NCBI RefSeq assembly: GCF_963665675.1
Contig: NZ_OY762426.1
Coordinates: forward strand, 1,736,001-1,800,000
DNA: 64,000 nucleotides
Source of the DNA: an uncultured Methanolobus sp.
GTDB lineage: Archaea > Halobacteriota > Methanosarcinia > Methanosarcinales > Methanosarcinaceae
Direction of reading: 5' to 3'
Shown: one piece after another, positions 31,302 through 39,822 of the stretch
Layout of the letters: each line of letters opens with the position of its first letter
How positions within the stretch are numbered: the stretch's first letter is position 1
Program-made: the position numbers and the translations under genes
Notes under the pieces: generated by a model
Seen by the model: only the letters and a program-made list of their open reading frames with translations
The model's database searches: none
Told to the model about the DNA's origin: nothing

Positions 31302-31463
31302 ATGGATACTCTTTCTGCGATACTGATCGGTGTTGCCCTGTTTGTTGCATTTGTTCTTTTGACTGCTTATTTCATGAAGTCTACATTATACATGAATATG
31401 CAATCAAGCGTTGAAGAAGAAAACAGTGGACCCGAAAAAGACGAAGATAATGTTAAAAAGTAA
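31302..31463 (+). CDS. Small single-pass membrane protein (53 residues)
   Basis: The open frame from ATG 31302 to TAA gives one hydrophobic segment (about residues 5-24, AILIGVALFVAFVLLTAYF) followed by an acidic, charged tail rich in Glu, Asp and Lys. It follows the mtd terminator with no clear ribosome site. The ordered membrane-plus-tail layout suggests a real small protein, but I recognise no family. Confidence 0.5.
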   Translation: MDTLSAILIGVALFVAFVLLTAYFMKSTLYMNMQSSVEEENSGPEKDEDNVKK

Positions 31464-31517
31464 GAATGGGAATTTGTTCCCGTTGAAGAACTGATTTTTA
31501 AAAATCTTATTTCGTAA

Positions 31518-32111
31518 TTATTTTGGCTCTTCCTTAGCTCTTGGCATTGCTATGATCTCTCGGATCTGATTGCCAAAGAAATCAAAGGAATGGGCAGCCC
31601 TGAGAACCACTGATACGTCAGCTCCCTGTCTGGTTCCGCCAATTGCTATTATTTCTGTGTCTTTGGATACTGGTATGTGACCGGAGTCTGCTGCCATCAT
31701 TGCGCTTTCAATAGCGACCTTGAATCCTTTTCCAAATACGGCTCTTAATGTGTCGGATATGACATCAGCACGGCTTGCACCACCAATGCGCTTCTGGATT
31801 GCACGCTCAACACCTGAGAACATGTGCGACTGTGTTGTCATTACAACACCAAGCTCATTGAGCTTTGCAAGCTTGTCCTCATCGACTTCCCATTTTCCAG
31901 GTTCCTTAAGTCCGTACTGGTGTGTGATCGCTATGATCTTGACGTCCTGTCCTTTGAATGCTTCTGCTGCAATAAGTGCAGTTTCCCCGCTTGTGCTTGC
32001 CAGCACAACGTATTTTATTCCAAGCTCTGCTGCTCTTTTTGCAGATAATTTCATGACTTCTTCTGTGTTTTCTTTTCCAACATCGTCAAAGTATGTGATT
32101 TTCTTTTCCAT
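31518..32111 (-). CDS. Pyruvate-kinase C-terminal-like alpha/beta domain protein
   Basis: The 197-residue protein resembles the free-standing pyruvate kinase alpha/beta domain family. It has AELGIKYVVLASTSGETAL, IIAITHQYGLKEPG and IIAIGGTRQGADVSVVLRA, alternating strands and helices around a likely phosphate-binding loop. It lacks the catalytic TIM barrel, so it is not a pyruvate kinase. The natural ligand is unknown. The protein ends at a short distance from the convergent small membrane protein gene. Confidence 0.75.
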   Translation of the reverse strand: MEKKITYFDDVGKENTEEVMKLSAKRAAELGIKYVVLASTSGETALIAAEAFKGQDVKIIAITHQYGLKEPGKWEVDEDKLAKLNELGVVMTTQSHMFSGVERAIQKRIGGASRADVISDTLRAVFGKGFKVAIESAMMAADSGHIPVSKDTEIIAIGGTRQGADVSVVLRAAHSFDFFGNQIREIIAMPRAKEEPK

Positions 32112-32683
32112 GTTATCGCCTTCGTGATTTTGTGATATGGAGTTGGATGATTTCTTGATTTTATGTGATAAGAATGTTTGTGGTGAGGTTTGTTTCTCGG
32201 GTGTCTGGTAGTGATCGGCGGTTTGAATTTAGTTGTTTGTATGTTGGGTTTGGGATATAGGTAAGTCAAAAAAGCAGAACTTCATTTAATAACCCACATT
32301 TCATGTTAATTCGATAAAGACAAACCTGGATACTCTTTAATTTTCATTATCTCTGCGAAACAAATCTACCTATATTTTTATAATAATATTACATCGAAAC
32401 CTTCTTTAATAACCACTCCTTACTCCAATAAGGTTACATGTATTATTATAAATTGACTGGTTGTAAATGACTGAGGAATATACATTATTTCGATTAAATT
32501 CTTAAGAGCTGAGCGAGTTTTATCCGGGCAAAAATCAATGCCTGAATTTAGCTCCATATTCACCGTGACAAGTATATTCATTTTAACTATTCTCTTGAAA
32601 AGGAATACATGATGTATATGCGGATTTCATTATTGTATGCTTTAATTTGAATAATACATATAATTAAGATAAAGGGTTTAAAA
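32112..32683. other. Intergenic gap of about 570 bases
   Basis: This stretch between two divergent genes is AT-rich. TTTAATAACC occurs twice (32286-32295 and 32406-32415). I see no gene, tRNA or strong hairpin in it, and no convincing open frame with a ribosome site. Confidence 0.5.
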
Positions 32684-33292
32684 ATGATAGAAAATATTTC
32701 GTTGCCACAAGACTTGATTTTTACCATTGGTTCTGAAACGAAAGATTTTGCAGTAAAAGCTAAACGTAAGGAGTCACTTGGTACGGCATTATTTCGATTA
32801 GTTGTTGCAATTTTTTGGCTTTTTATCAGTGTTCCTCTTGCACTTTCCTTTTCAGCAGATCTGAATCGAATTAATTTTGCTTCAAATGAATTTCTCACTG
32901 CTGCAAGTTTTATAGATCTATTCCATGCTTTATTCCCCTTAATATTTGTTTTAGTTGGTATTGGAATGTTAGGATGGAGCATTTCTTCTTTATTTGGAAA
33001 GGGTGGTTATTTTGTAGGAACACCTACAAGGTTAGTGAGTTACAGAAAAGGTAAAATAAGATCTGTTGACTGGAAGCAATTTTCCGGAGACATCAAGGTA
33101 AGTGGGAATACTGAAAACGGGAATATACATTTGCAGATGATAACTGGTAGAATGGTTTCTAGCACTCTCGATCGAAAATATGGTCCTCGTCAACAAAGAT
33201 ATGTTCCTGATGCAATAAATATGATAGGGATATCAAATGCATTAGAAATTGAAAAAATTTGTAGAAAAAGGATGGATGAAAACACCTCTTGA
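32684..33292 (+). CDS. Membrane protein of unknown function with two TM segments
   Basis: The 202-residue protein begins with a short cytosolic-looking stretch, then a hydrophobic segment at about residues 38-56 (LFRLVVAIFWLFISVPLAL) and another at about 85-106 (LFPLIFVLVGIGMLGWSISS). The C-terminal half is soluble and strand-rich (TRLVSYRKGKIRSVDWKQF) and could be a PH-like domain. No enzyme motif is seen. It stands alone with AT-rich flanks. Confidence 0.65.
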   Translation: MIENISLPQDLIFTIGSETKDFAVKAKRKESLGTALFRLVVAIFWLFISVPLALSFSADLNRINFASNEFLTAASFIDLFHALFPLIFVLVGIGMLGWSISSLFGKGGYFVGTPTRLVSYRKGKIRSVDWKQFSGDIKVSGNTENGNIHLQMITGRMVSSTLDRKYGPRQQRYVPDAINMIGISNALEIEKICRKRMDENTS

Positions 33293-33469
33293 TTCTATTC
33301 TTTTATTCAGACTAACTCATAGCCATTTTTTAAAATCTTTATTTGTATCTCCTATAAAACTCAACGTCAATACTCAAAAATCCCTCTCCACAAACGATGC
33401 TCTTATCTATAAGCTGACTCTTATATTAATATAGGGAGTTTACTAAGTTGTATTTTAAAAGGTGATCGT

Positions 33470-34219
33470 TTGGCTGAAACAGATTATGACGACAATAATG
33501 TAAAGATCATGACCACAGAGATACAGACTGAAAACCCTGTATTAATAGAGGGTTTTCCGGGTATAGGTTTAGTTGGTAACATTGCCAGCCAGCAGATAAT
33601 AGACGAACTTAAGATGGAATATATAGGTTCCATAGATTCCAGGCATTTTCCGCCTATAGCAGTTCTCTATGAAGGTCTCATCAACATGCCAGTCAGGATC
33701 TACGAAAGCACAGAGTATGGCATGGTAATGGTGGTTTCTGACATTCCAATCAATCCTGTAGTTGCATATGACATAAGCAAAGCTTTTGTCTCATGGGCTA
33801 AAGCAATCAATGTAAAAGAGGTCGTATCCCTTGCGGGAATAGCAACCATGAGCGAGGAGCACAAAGTATTCGGTGCAGCCACCAACACGGACATGCTGGA
33901 GAAAATAAAGGAAAAAGTAGAACTATTCCAGATGGGAACAATCTCAGGAATCTCCGGCAGTATCATGGGAGAATGCCTTGTAAGCGAAATTCCTGCCATA
34001 AGCCTGCTCGGCTCAACCATGAGCCAGAACCCTGATCCAAGGGCAGCAGCAGTAGTGATCGATGTTCTGAACCTTCTTTATGATTACAAGATCAACACCG
34101 AAGGTCTCATAGAACAGGCAGAAAAGATCGAGATCGAGATGCAGAGACTCGCAGAAGACGTGAGGACAACCGAGCAACCCACAGCAGGTGGAAGAAAAGA
34201 ATTCCCAATGTACGGGTGA
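33470..34219 (+). CDS. PAC2 family protein (proteasome assembly chaperone-like)
   Basis: The 249-residue protein has the PAC2 family start NPVLIEGFPGIGLVGNIAS and later EVVSLAGIATM and SGISGSIMGE. The family is related to eukaryotic proteasome assembly chaperones, but its archaeal role is not settled. The start is a TTG, chosen because GGTGAT lies just before it at 33461-33466, and a TATA-like ttatattaatata lies near 33420. The last 35 residues are charged. The DUF473 gene starts 4 bases after its stop. Confidence 0.85.
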   Translation: MAETDYDDNNVKIMTTEIQTENPVLIEGFPGIGLVGNIASQQIIDELKMEYIGSIDSRHFPPIAVLYEGLINMPVRIYESTEYGMVMVVSDIPINPVVAYDISKAFVSWAKAINVKEVVSLAGIATMSEEHKVFGAATNTDMLEKIKEKVELFQMGTISGISGSIMGECLVSEIPAISLLGSTMSQNPDPRAAAVVIDVLNLLYDYKINTEGLIEQAEKIEIEMQRLAEDVRTTEQPTAGGRKEFPMYG

Positions 34220-34223
34220 TAAC

Positions 34224-34613
34224 ATGGAATATATTGCTTTAACAGGAATATCTGAGCGTGTTATCTCAGAACTGAGACAAAACAGGCTCCTGTCCATAGA
34301 GATCAGGAGTCCTAACAACTTTCTGGCTGCACTGCGCATGAACGTAGGTGAGATGTTGTTCCTGACCCACACAAGTGCCGAGGACCTCACAGGCGGCAGC
34401 ATGGGCATAATCGCAAAACTGGTAAGGCATCAGGTCTCCACCCACCGCGTAATGCAGAGCAACGAAGCCTTTTACGAGGAACGTGAAACCACAAGCCTCA
34501 GGCTTCAGCTTGACCCTAAATGCACTGCACGTGTCAGGAAAGTCCTGAACAACACCATCGGTGAGGTCACAAAAGTAGATGCGGAAGAAATTCCACTTTA
34601 CAACGCCAGATAG
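34224..34613 (+). CDS. DUF473 family protein
   Basis: This 129-residue soluble protein (MEYIALTGISERVISELRQN and onward) matches the archaeal DUF473 family as I remember it. The ATG at 34224 follows the PAC2 stop within the shared GGTGATAAC ribosome site, so the two are coupled. No catalytic residues can be assigned. Confidence 0.7.
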   Translation: MEYIALTGISERVISELRQNRLLSIEIRSPNNFLAALRMNVGEMLFLTHTSAEDLTGGSMGIIAKLVRHQVSTHRVMQSNEAFYEERETTSLRLQLDPKCTARVRKVLNNTIGEVTKVDAEEIPLYNAR

Positions 34614-34655
34614 GTAGGATCAATGGAATCAGTAGATTCAATACAATCGATATAA

Positions 34656-35327
34656 TCAATCAAATGTTGCAGGGATGGTTTTCAGTCCCTCTTCTATTTT
34701 TTCCAGCATACCATATGCAATTCCGACCGGGACTTCCTCATTAGCATAACCGCTGTGTTTTCTCGAACCCTTGCATCCGTAGGAAACACCAATCCCATCT
34801 TTCAGCACCCTTGCAGTACAATCTCCGCATATGGATGCCGCACCAATTGATCTTGAAGTAATTCCCTCTCCAAAATGAAACGCATATGCCTGAATAATCT
34901 TCATGGCACTTTCAGGTTTCAGGTAAAGCAAAAGAACATCGAATTTGCCGCTATTTTTCCCATGAGGCTCCATTTTTATTGACCTGTACTCCCTTTCAAT
35001 CCTCGGAAGCGACTCAACAGTCTTCTGTGCAGTCTCTTCGTCTTTGTAGCGATTGGATTTCAGGTAATAGTTTGCCGGACTGTTCTCACTAACACCAAGT
35101 ATGAATTTTCCAGGTCTGCATCTCTGGTCTTCTATCAGGAAAGATTCCCCGTTTCGTGCCAGATGAACGAGTTCACAATAAAGCATCTCTGAATTCTCTC
35201 CTTCCTCCTCACAAAGAGAAATGCACACCGGCTCACCTTCCTCCATGAGTGCCTCAATGTTCGGGTAGCTTTGATAACTTTGATGATTTGGATAATCAGG
35301 ATAATTTGAATCTCTGCATGGGTTCAT
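34656..35327 (-). CDS. DUF169 family protein
   Basis: This protein of about 223 residues matches the DUF169 (COG2043) family: PVCISLCEEE, CELVHLAR, DQRCRPGKFILGV and the GAASICGDCTARVLKDG region. Several conserved cysteines suggest metal or Fe-S binding. Starting at ATG 35327 puts the gene just after the endonuclease V stop, whereas the frame is open upstream to 35393 inside that gene. Residues 8-25 are a low-complexity Tyr/Pro/Ser stretch (SNYPDYPNHQSYQSYPN). Function unknown. Confidence 0.75.
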   Translation of the reverse strand: MNPCRDSNYPDYPNHQSYQSYPNIEALMEEGEPVCISLCEEEGENSEMLYCELVHLARNGESFLIEDQRCRPGKFILGVSENSPANYYLKSNRYKDEETAQKTVESLPRIEREYRSIKMEPHGKNSGKFDVLLLYLKPESAMKIIQAYAFHFGEGITSRSIGAASICGDCTARVLKDGIGVSYGCKGSRKHSGYANEEVPVGIAYGMLEKIEEGLKTIPATFD

Positions 35328-35714
35328 AATTTCAATCCCTGTCTTCGTGTTCAAGAATCTCTTTCTTAGCTTCTGCCGCATACATATGTGCAAGTCTTGT
35401 AGGTTCAGGAAGTTTATACCCTTTAAGGCAGTGTTTTACGATCTCAAGAGAGCTATCAACTGAAACTTTGTGCCCGGGTGCTATAATGATAGGGTTGCTG
35501 CGTTTATTACTTTTCAGAAGCCAGCCAACATGATCATCTTTATACCTCAGCTTTTGTGATTCTCCAACTTCAACAGGCGTCTCAGAATCACCACAAAGGA
35601 CTTTCTTGGAAACTCCAACTGTGGGAATATCCATTACTGCTCCAAAATAAGTTGCCATCCCTGCTTTGATCGGATGGTTGATGCCGCAGGAATCAAAGAC
35701 TATAATGTCCGGCT

Positions 35715-35722
35715 TATTCTTA
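35715..35722. repeat. Target-site duplication, left copy (MITE-A)
   Basis: TATTCTTA, identical to 36134-36141, immediately borders the element. Confidence 0.88.
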
Positions 35723-36133
35723 TAGGGTCCTTTAGAACTGACACTCAAATAAAGGGAGTACATGCCTTATTTTTCATTGCAAATATGCTGTAAGTGCTCC
35801 CCCACAAAAAGTACATTTTTAAAGCTGCTTAATTTTCAAAATAAAGGCTATTTATGTTTTAATTTGAAAATAAAGTGTCAATTTCCCCTATATTCATTCC
35901 ATATTATAAGTTTTATAAGACCGTCTAGTGATTGCGTTTTCATAAAAACAAAAAAGTATGGGAATAAAGGGCTATTAACCTTTTAATGCCATAATGATTC
36001 ATTATTATGGTACAATTTATTAAATAAACGAATTAGATGATGTACTTTAGTTAGGGGAGTTTAAATAAATACTAATATAAAGAAAATAGGGATTTTTCTA
36101 ACTGGAAATGAATGTCATTTTGAAAGGGGCATA
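35723..36133. mobile_element. 411-bp MITE-like element, copy A, inside endonuclease V
   Basis: The element begins TAGGGTCCTTTAGAACTGAC and ends with the imperfect inverse ATGTCATTTTGAAAGGGGCATA; about 19 of the first 28 positions match between the ends. It is bordered by the 8-bp duplication TATTCTTA. The interior is AT-rich and carries no transposase; a 74-codon frame inside it (35762-35986) is also open in copy B but resembles no protein I know. It is about 97% identical to 60112-60522 (12 differences by eye). An 8-bp duplication fits several insertion-sequence families, and I cannot name the mobilising transposase. Confidence 0.9.
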
Positions 36134-36141
36134 TATTCTTA
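36134..36141. repeat. Target-site duplication, right copy (MITE-A)
   Basis: TATTCTTA, the second copy of the 8-bp duplication, inside the endonuclease V codons for KN. Confidence 0.88.
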
Positions 36142-36441
36142 AGTTTCATAAAAACAGATGCAATGGCTTTTCCTTCCCTGAAGTTCAGGTACGTTGGAAT
36201 ATACGGAAAAGCAATCTTTTGTACGATGTATTTCTTTTCAATAATTTCAAGGGTATTGTAGTCCAGAACAGGCATGGCACAGACGATTTTATCATCAAAA
36301 TATGCGCAGTCCACACCTGCTATCCTTTCTATCTTTCCAAAACCATCATCAAGACTTAACTTCTCAATGGCCTTTTTCTGGAGGACTCGCAGTTCCTCCA
36401 GTGTGCGTGAAGAGGGATCGAACCAGTAATCCAGTTCGCTA

Positions 36442-38061
36442 TTATTCAATAGTTGCCCTCACAGTAGTGAACACAGGTCCACGGATGTCAATTTTCTTCT
36501 TGTTGCTTGTGATGAAGCGCTGTGCCAGCGGTTCAAGGCGGAAGTTTATCTCTGAAGGGACCTTCACGATCCTGACTCTTGTCTCAACTTCGCTCTCGCC
36601 GTTTGCAATGGCACTCTCTATATCCTTTGCAGCCTGGCAGGCAAATGCGTCAAGGAATCTTACACCAGTTCTTGCTGAATGGTTCTCAAGTGCCTTTCTC
36701 CACTTCTTGTTGTCAGGCACACCCAGAATATCATTGTTGTATGCAACAACTTCATTGAACACAGCAGGTCCACAGAGTTTTGTTTCCTCTTCAGGTTCAA
36801 TAACTGAGACCTTCACGGCCTTTCCGTTGACCGTACCTTCCCATGCAGGGAACTCACACGGACTTGGAGTTGATCCATGTTCCTCACATACAGCCACAAT
36901 AGCCTTTACAATATCCATGCCCTCAGGGGTCTCAGGGACATTTACAATATGGACATTCTTTGCAAGCTCATTGTCAGTCATCTTCCACTCAGAATACTGA
37001 GTTATCTGTGGGTATGTGAGTGAACGGATATCAGTTGCATCGTGGAGTATCATTGCAAGCCTTTCTACGCCAAGTCCCAGATTCATCACAGGATATGGTA
37101 TATCATACTGAGAGAGGGCAGTTGGTGAGTAGATTCCAAAGGTTGCTATCTCTATCCAGCCGTCAGAATATTTTGTGTTAGAACCAACCAGGTTTGGATG
37201 GTATGCGAAAACTTCTATCTGAGTGTCAGGTACGTAGTACTTGCTGCGCTTGTCATCAGCTCTAAACATAAACTTCTCAAAACCGAACTGTGAAAGTAAT
37301 CCCTGTGCAACTGCTTTTCCGTGGTCGATGCTTACATTCTCATCCATCATCACACAGGATGCAGAGTAGTAGGTCATAAGACGTGCCGCATCTTCATCCT
37401 GCTCCCTTCTGAAGCAGCGGTCAATTGAGAAAAAGTTGAAAGGTGGGTTTGCACGCTCGATTACAGATGCAAGACTGATGAACCATCCTGAAGTCATATG
37501 GCTTCTGAGTGTCTTCTTGGTTGCCTGTGGAATAAGTTCCTTAAATTCCGGGAAGACCTGATCGATCATCTCAACAACGAGTGAGTCTGAGACATTGATG
37601 CTGGCTGCGATCTCAGGCACAAGGTCATCTCCTTCAACATCTCCCTTCTTGTATGAATGAAGAACTTTCCTGATAGATTCAATAGCTTCATCATCAACTC
37701 CTCCGAGTATCTCCTTTATCTCAGCAATACGCTCGTCTGAGATACCTACATTTGGACGTGGGAGTCCTGCAAGATAGAAGCACCTGTCAAGGACAGCCAG
37801 TGCTTCATGACTGAATTGCTTGTGGACCTCTCTTTCATCAACAATGAGTGGGTTCATCATTTCCTCAAATCCCATTCTCATGTATGCATCACGGAGCTTT
37901 GAGATAGTGTCATAAACCGGGTGTGGTTTGCCGTATTTGATGGTCATGTGTGGGTACTGGTCATTCAGCTTTGACTCGCTGATGTAATCCTTACCCTTAT
38001 TCCATGCAGCATCAAAATCCTCGCTTGCTGCTTTTTTAATATCATCAGGGTTAAATTTCAT
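36442..38061 (-). CDS. sepS: O-phosphoseryl-tRNA(Cys) synthetase SepRS
   Basis: SepRS charges tRNA-Cys with O-phosphoserine, which SepCysS then converts to cysteine. This is the indirect route to Cys-tRNA used by many methanogens. The 539-residue class II synthetase begins with FNPDDIKKAASEDFDAAWNKG. It has motif 2-like FNFFSIDRCFRREQDEDA, the SepRS-specific stretch TLRSHMTSGWFISLASV, and the class II motif 3 NLGLGVERLAMIL. The C-terminal part after about 400 is the anticodon-binding region. Its length is normal. The substrate tRNA-Cys(GCA) is encoded at 12360-12431, but SepCysS is not in the window. Confidence 0.95.
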   Translation of the reverse strand: MKFNPDDIKKAASEDFDAAWNKGKDYISESKLNDQYPHMTIKYGKPHPVYDTISKLRDAYMRMGFEEMMNPLIVDEREVHKQFSHEALAVLDRCFYLAGLPRPNVGISDERIAEIKEILGGVDDEAIESIRKVLHSYKKGDVEGDDLVPEIAASINVSDSLVVEMIDQVFPEFKELIPQATKKTLRSHMTSGWFISLASVIERANPPFNFFSIDRCFRREQDEDAARLMTYYSASCVMMDENVSIDHGKAVAQGLLSQFGFEKFMFRADDKRSKYYVPDTQIEVFAYHPNLVGSNTKYSDGWIEIATFGIYSPTALSQYDIPYPVMNLGLGVERLAMILHDATDIRSLTYPQITQYSEWKMTDNELAKNVHIVNVPETPEGMDIVKAIVAVCEEHGSTPSPCEFPAWEGTVNGKAVKVSVIEPEEETKLCGPAVFNEVVAYNNDILGVPDNKKWRKALENHSARTGVRFLDAFACQAAKDIESAIANGESEVETRVRIVKVPSEINFRLEPLAQRFITSNKKKIDIRGPVFTTVRATIE

Positions 38062-38137
38062 GTATATTCCTCGTAATGTGTGTAAATATGTAATCTTGAA
38101 ATCGTAATAGACGGCTTAATTCTGACTGATTGATTAA

Positions 38138-38767
38138 CTAATTAATTCTATTCTCAAATTCCTTCATTGCCTTTTCCAGCTTTTGCTGGCGCATAGCATT
38201 TGTAAGGTCGCCTCTGGTCTTCTCTATAATTGACCTGGTGACATCAGTCTTGTGCCTGAGTCCCTTGGTCATGGCATCAGGATAGTCAAACATCATGAGG
38301 CAATTGTATATTTCTTCCATCATGCCCAGGTATTTTTCTCCATTTTCAGGCATATCCTTTCTTATCAGGTCAAGGATGTGACGCCTTAGTTCCCCGCCAA
38401 CATCTCCAAGTCCGTTAAGGTATGCGACGTTGCTGACATTAAGATCCTGAGGTCCGGGAATCTCTTTATCCTCATCACCAAGTATGTTATACACGACAAG
38501 GCACTCAACGAATTCCTGCTGGGCGTGTTCCAGAAAACCGGAATAGTATATGTCAGGATGATCCGCAAGCAATGTGTCCATTTTTCCTATCATTTCCACG
38601 GATCTGGATATCAGCAAATTTGCTTTATCAAAATCCCTGCTATGTATGCTATACATTGCTGTCCTGCAGTTACGCACAACATCCCTGGAAATTACCAGGC
38701 TGCTTTCTCTTGCTTTGTCTTTTTCCTCAAAGCTGTCTTTAATGCTGCAGGATATATTGTAGATCAT
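38138..38767 (-). CDS. Archaeal translin-family protein
   Basis: The 209-residue all-helical protein has the translin pattern: basic helices near the start, GFLEHAQQEFVECLVVYNIL near residue 80, YLNGLGDVGGELRRHILDL near 115 and YDLIRKD-like contacts. Translins bind single-stranded nucleic acids as octameric rings. It lies on the same strand just before sepS, so it may share its transcript. No catalytic triad of the TRAX partner is evident, so RNase activity is unclear. Confidence 0.85.
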   Translation of the reverse strand: MIYNISCSIKDSFEEKDKARESSLVISRDVVRNCRTAMYSIHSRDFDKANLLISRSVEMIGKMDTLLADHPDIYYSGFLEHAQQEFVECLVVYNILGDEDKEIPGPQDLNVSNVAYLNGLGDVGGELRRHILDLIRKDMPENGEKYLGMMEEIYNCLMMFDYPDAMTKGLRHKTDVTRSIIEKTRGDLTNAMRQQKLEKAMKEFENRIN

Positions 38768-38905
38768 TCCAATCCTTTAGTTCATTTACAGCTTGATATA
38801 AACAGTTTTTCAAAAGCGCAGATAAAAACAGTGGGATTTTGTTGGAACTAGAACTGTGCATTCTTCAAAAAAAAGATAAAAAAGCGAACAATTAGATTGT
38901 TCGTT

Positions 38906-39172
38906 TTACTCGTCAACCGGAATGGTCTCGAGCTGGCTTGCAACATCCCATATGAGTGTTCTTGTGTGGACAGGGATGTTAGGGTCGTTGCTGATATCCT
39001 CAAGAATGGATATGCTTGATGATGTCCTCAAAAAGAGTGGCTCATCTTTTTTGCTTAACGTTTCCAGTATATCATTTGCAGAACGCCTAATGTTCCTTGG
39101 TACTGAATTATCGTTTGCGATATATTCTAACTTTTGTTTGCATTCTTCAATGACTTGATCAAAATTTGACAT
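38906..39172 (-). CDS. UPF0147 family protein
   Basis: The 88-residue helical protein ([11 protein letters not shown]-like core: [16 protein letters not shown]) matches UPF0147, a small archaeal family of unknown function. It stands alone, divergent from the p27-type gene. Confidence 0.85.
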   Translation of the reverse strand: MSNFDQVIEECKQKLEYIANDNSVPRNIRRSANDILETLSKKDEPLFLRTSSSISILEDISNDPNIPVHTRTLIWDVASQLETIPVDE

Positions 39173-39289
39173 GTAGGATCACCTTGATAAGTTTGAAATC
39201 AAAATAGGGTTACTTAATTCATCCCTAAATAATTATATTCTATAAAAAGACTTTCATTGGTATATAGGTTTTGAGAAAAAGGAGATAAT

Positions 39290-39757
39290 ATGTCAAACAC
39301 TGATGATGAAAATATAAAGAAAATATCCAGGATGCTTGAGATTGGAGGAACCATGCTTGCACAACATTGCGAGAATTGTGGTGCTCCCCTCTTCCGCTAT
39401 CAAGGAAGGGTACTATGTTCGGTCTGTGATGATGTCCGGGACCCACGTCCAGGCATGCAAACTCCTACTGCTTCACCAGTTCAGCCGGAACCTAAGGTTG
39501 AAGTTTCTCCGGTAGATGAAAAGAAAACTCAAGTTGCGGCAGTTCCGGAAGCAACACCTTCAAAGCCTCAGCGTGAAGAGATTCCTGTAAAACAGTCTCC
39601 ATCTGTTCCGGCATCAATTCCTGAACTGGAAACCCTGCTTATCAGAAAAATGGTGTCACTTGCAAGCACAATGCAGGATGAGACAGATGTAAGAAGGCTA
39701 TCTGATCATCTTGATATGATCGAGCGCTGCATGGATATCATGAATAAAATGAAGTGA
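39290..39757 (+). CDS. Sjogren/scleroderma autoantigen p27-type zinc protein
   Basis: This 155-residue protein has one zinc ribbon near the N terminus (CENCGAPLFRYQGRVLCSVC, Cys pairs at about 25/28 and 41/44). A Pro/Glu/Lys linker follows (residues about 55-110), then a C-terminal helix (ETLLIRKMVSLASTMQDETD). This is the archaeal form of the p27 autoantigen domain family. Its function is unknown. GGAGATAAT directly before the ATG decides the start. Confidence 0.82.
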   Translation: MSNTDDENIKKISRMLEIGGTMLAQHCENCGAPLFRYQGRVLCSVCDDVRDPRPGMQTPTASPVQPEPKVEVSPVDEKKTQVAAVPEATPSKPQREEIPVKQSPSVPASIPELETLLIRKMVSLASTMQDETDVRRLSDHLDMIERCMDIMNKMK

Positions 39758-39768
39758 TCTGTGAGTTC

Positions 39769-39803
39769 AAAGTGGATTTTCCACTTTCTTCTTTCCTTTT
39801 TTA
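39769..39803 (+). terminator. Terminator between p27-type gene and Hef
   Basis: AAAGTGG and CCACTTT form a stem around ATTTT, followed by CTTCTTTCCTTTTTTAA. It could serve the plus-strand gene. Confidence 0.55.
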
Positions 39804-39822
39804 ATTTATTAGTTGATTATAA

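Larger units (their letters stand above)
35332..36449 (-). pseudogene. nfi: Endonuclease V, interrupted by a 411-bp element
   Basis: Endonuclease V cuts DNA (or RNA) next to deoxyinosine. Two same-strand pieces are visible. The 5' piece (36449 to 36134) encodes 105 residues including IAGVDCAYFDD with the first metal aspartate and YIPTYLNFREGKAI with the glutamate. The 3' piece (from 35722 to 35332) encodes 127 residues including PDIIVFDSCGINHP with the second aspartate and GVSKKVLCGD. Removing the element and one copy of its 8-bp duplication joins KLKN to KPDIIVFD in frame, giving a normal 232-residue protein. Neither piece alone has both halves of the active site. The DSCG in place of the usual DGxG is a small oddity. 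It overlaps the SepRS stop by 8 bases at its start. Confidence 0.92.

Noticed and set aside
32051-32269. Basic 72-codon frame upstream of the pyruvate-kinase-like gene
   Set aside because: Low-complexity Lys/His/Thr/Pro composition from AT/GT-rich DNA, no ribosome site, and overlap with a real gene start.
35762-35986. 74-codon frame inside MITE-A (and 60151-60375 inside MITE-B)
   Set aside because: Open in both copies, but the composition is that of translated AT-rich noncoding DNA, no ribosome site is seen, and the amino-acid changes are not conservative. Treated as chance.
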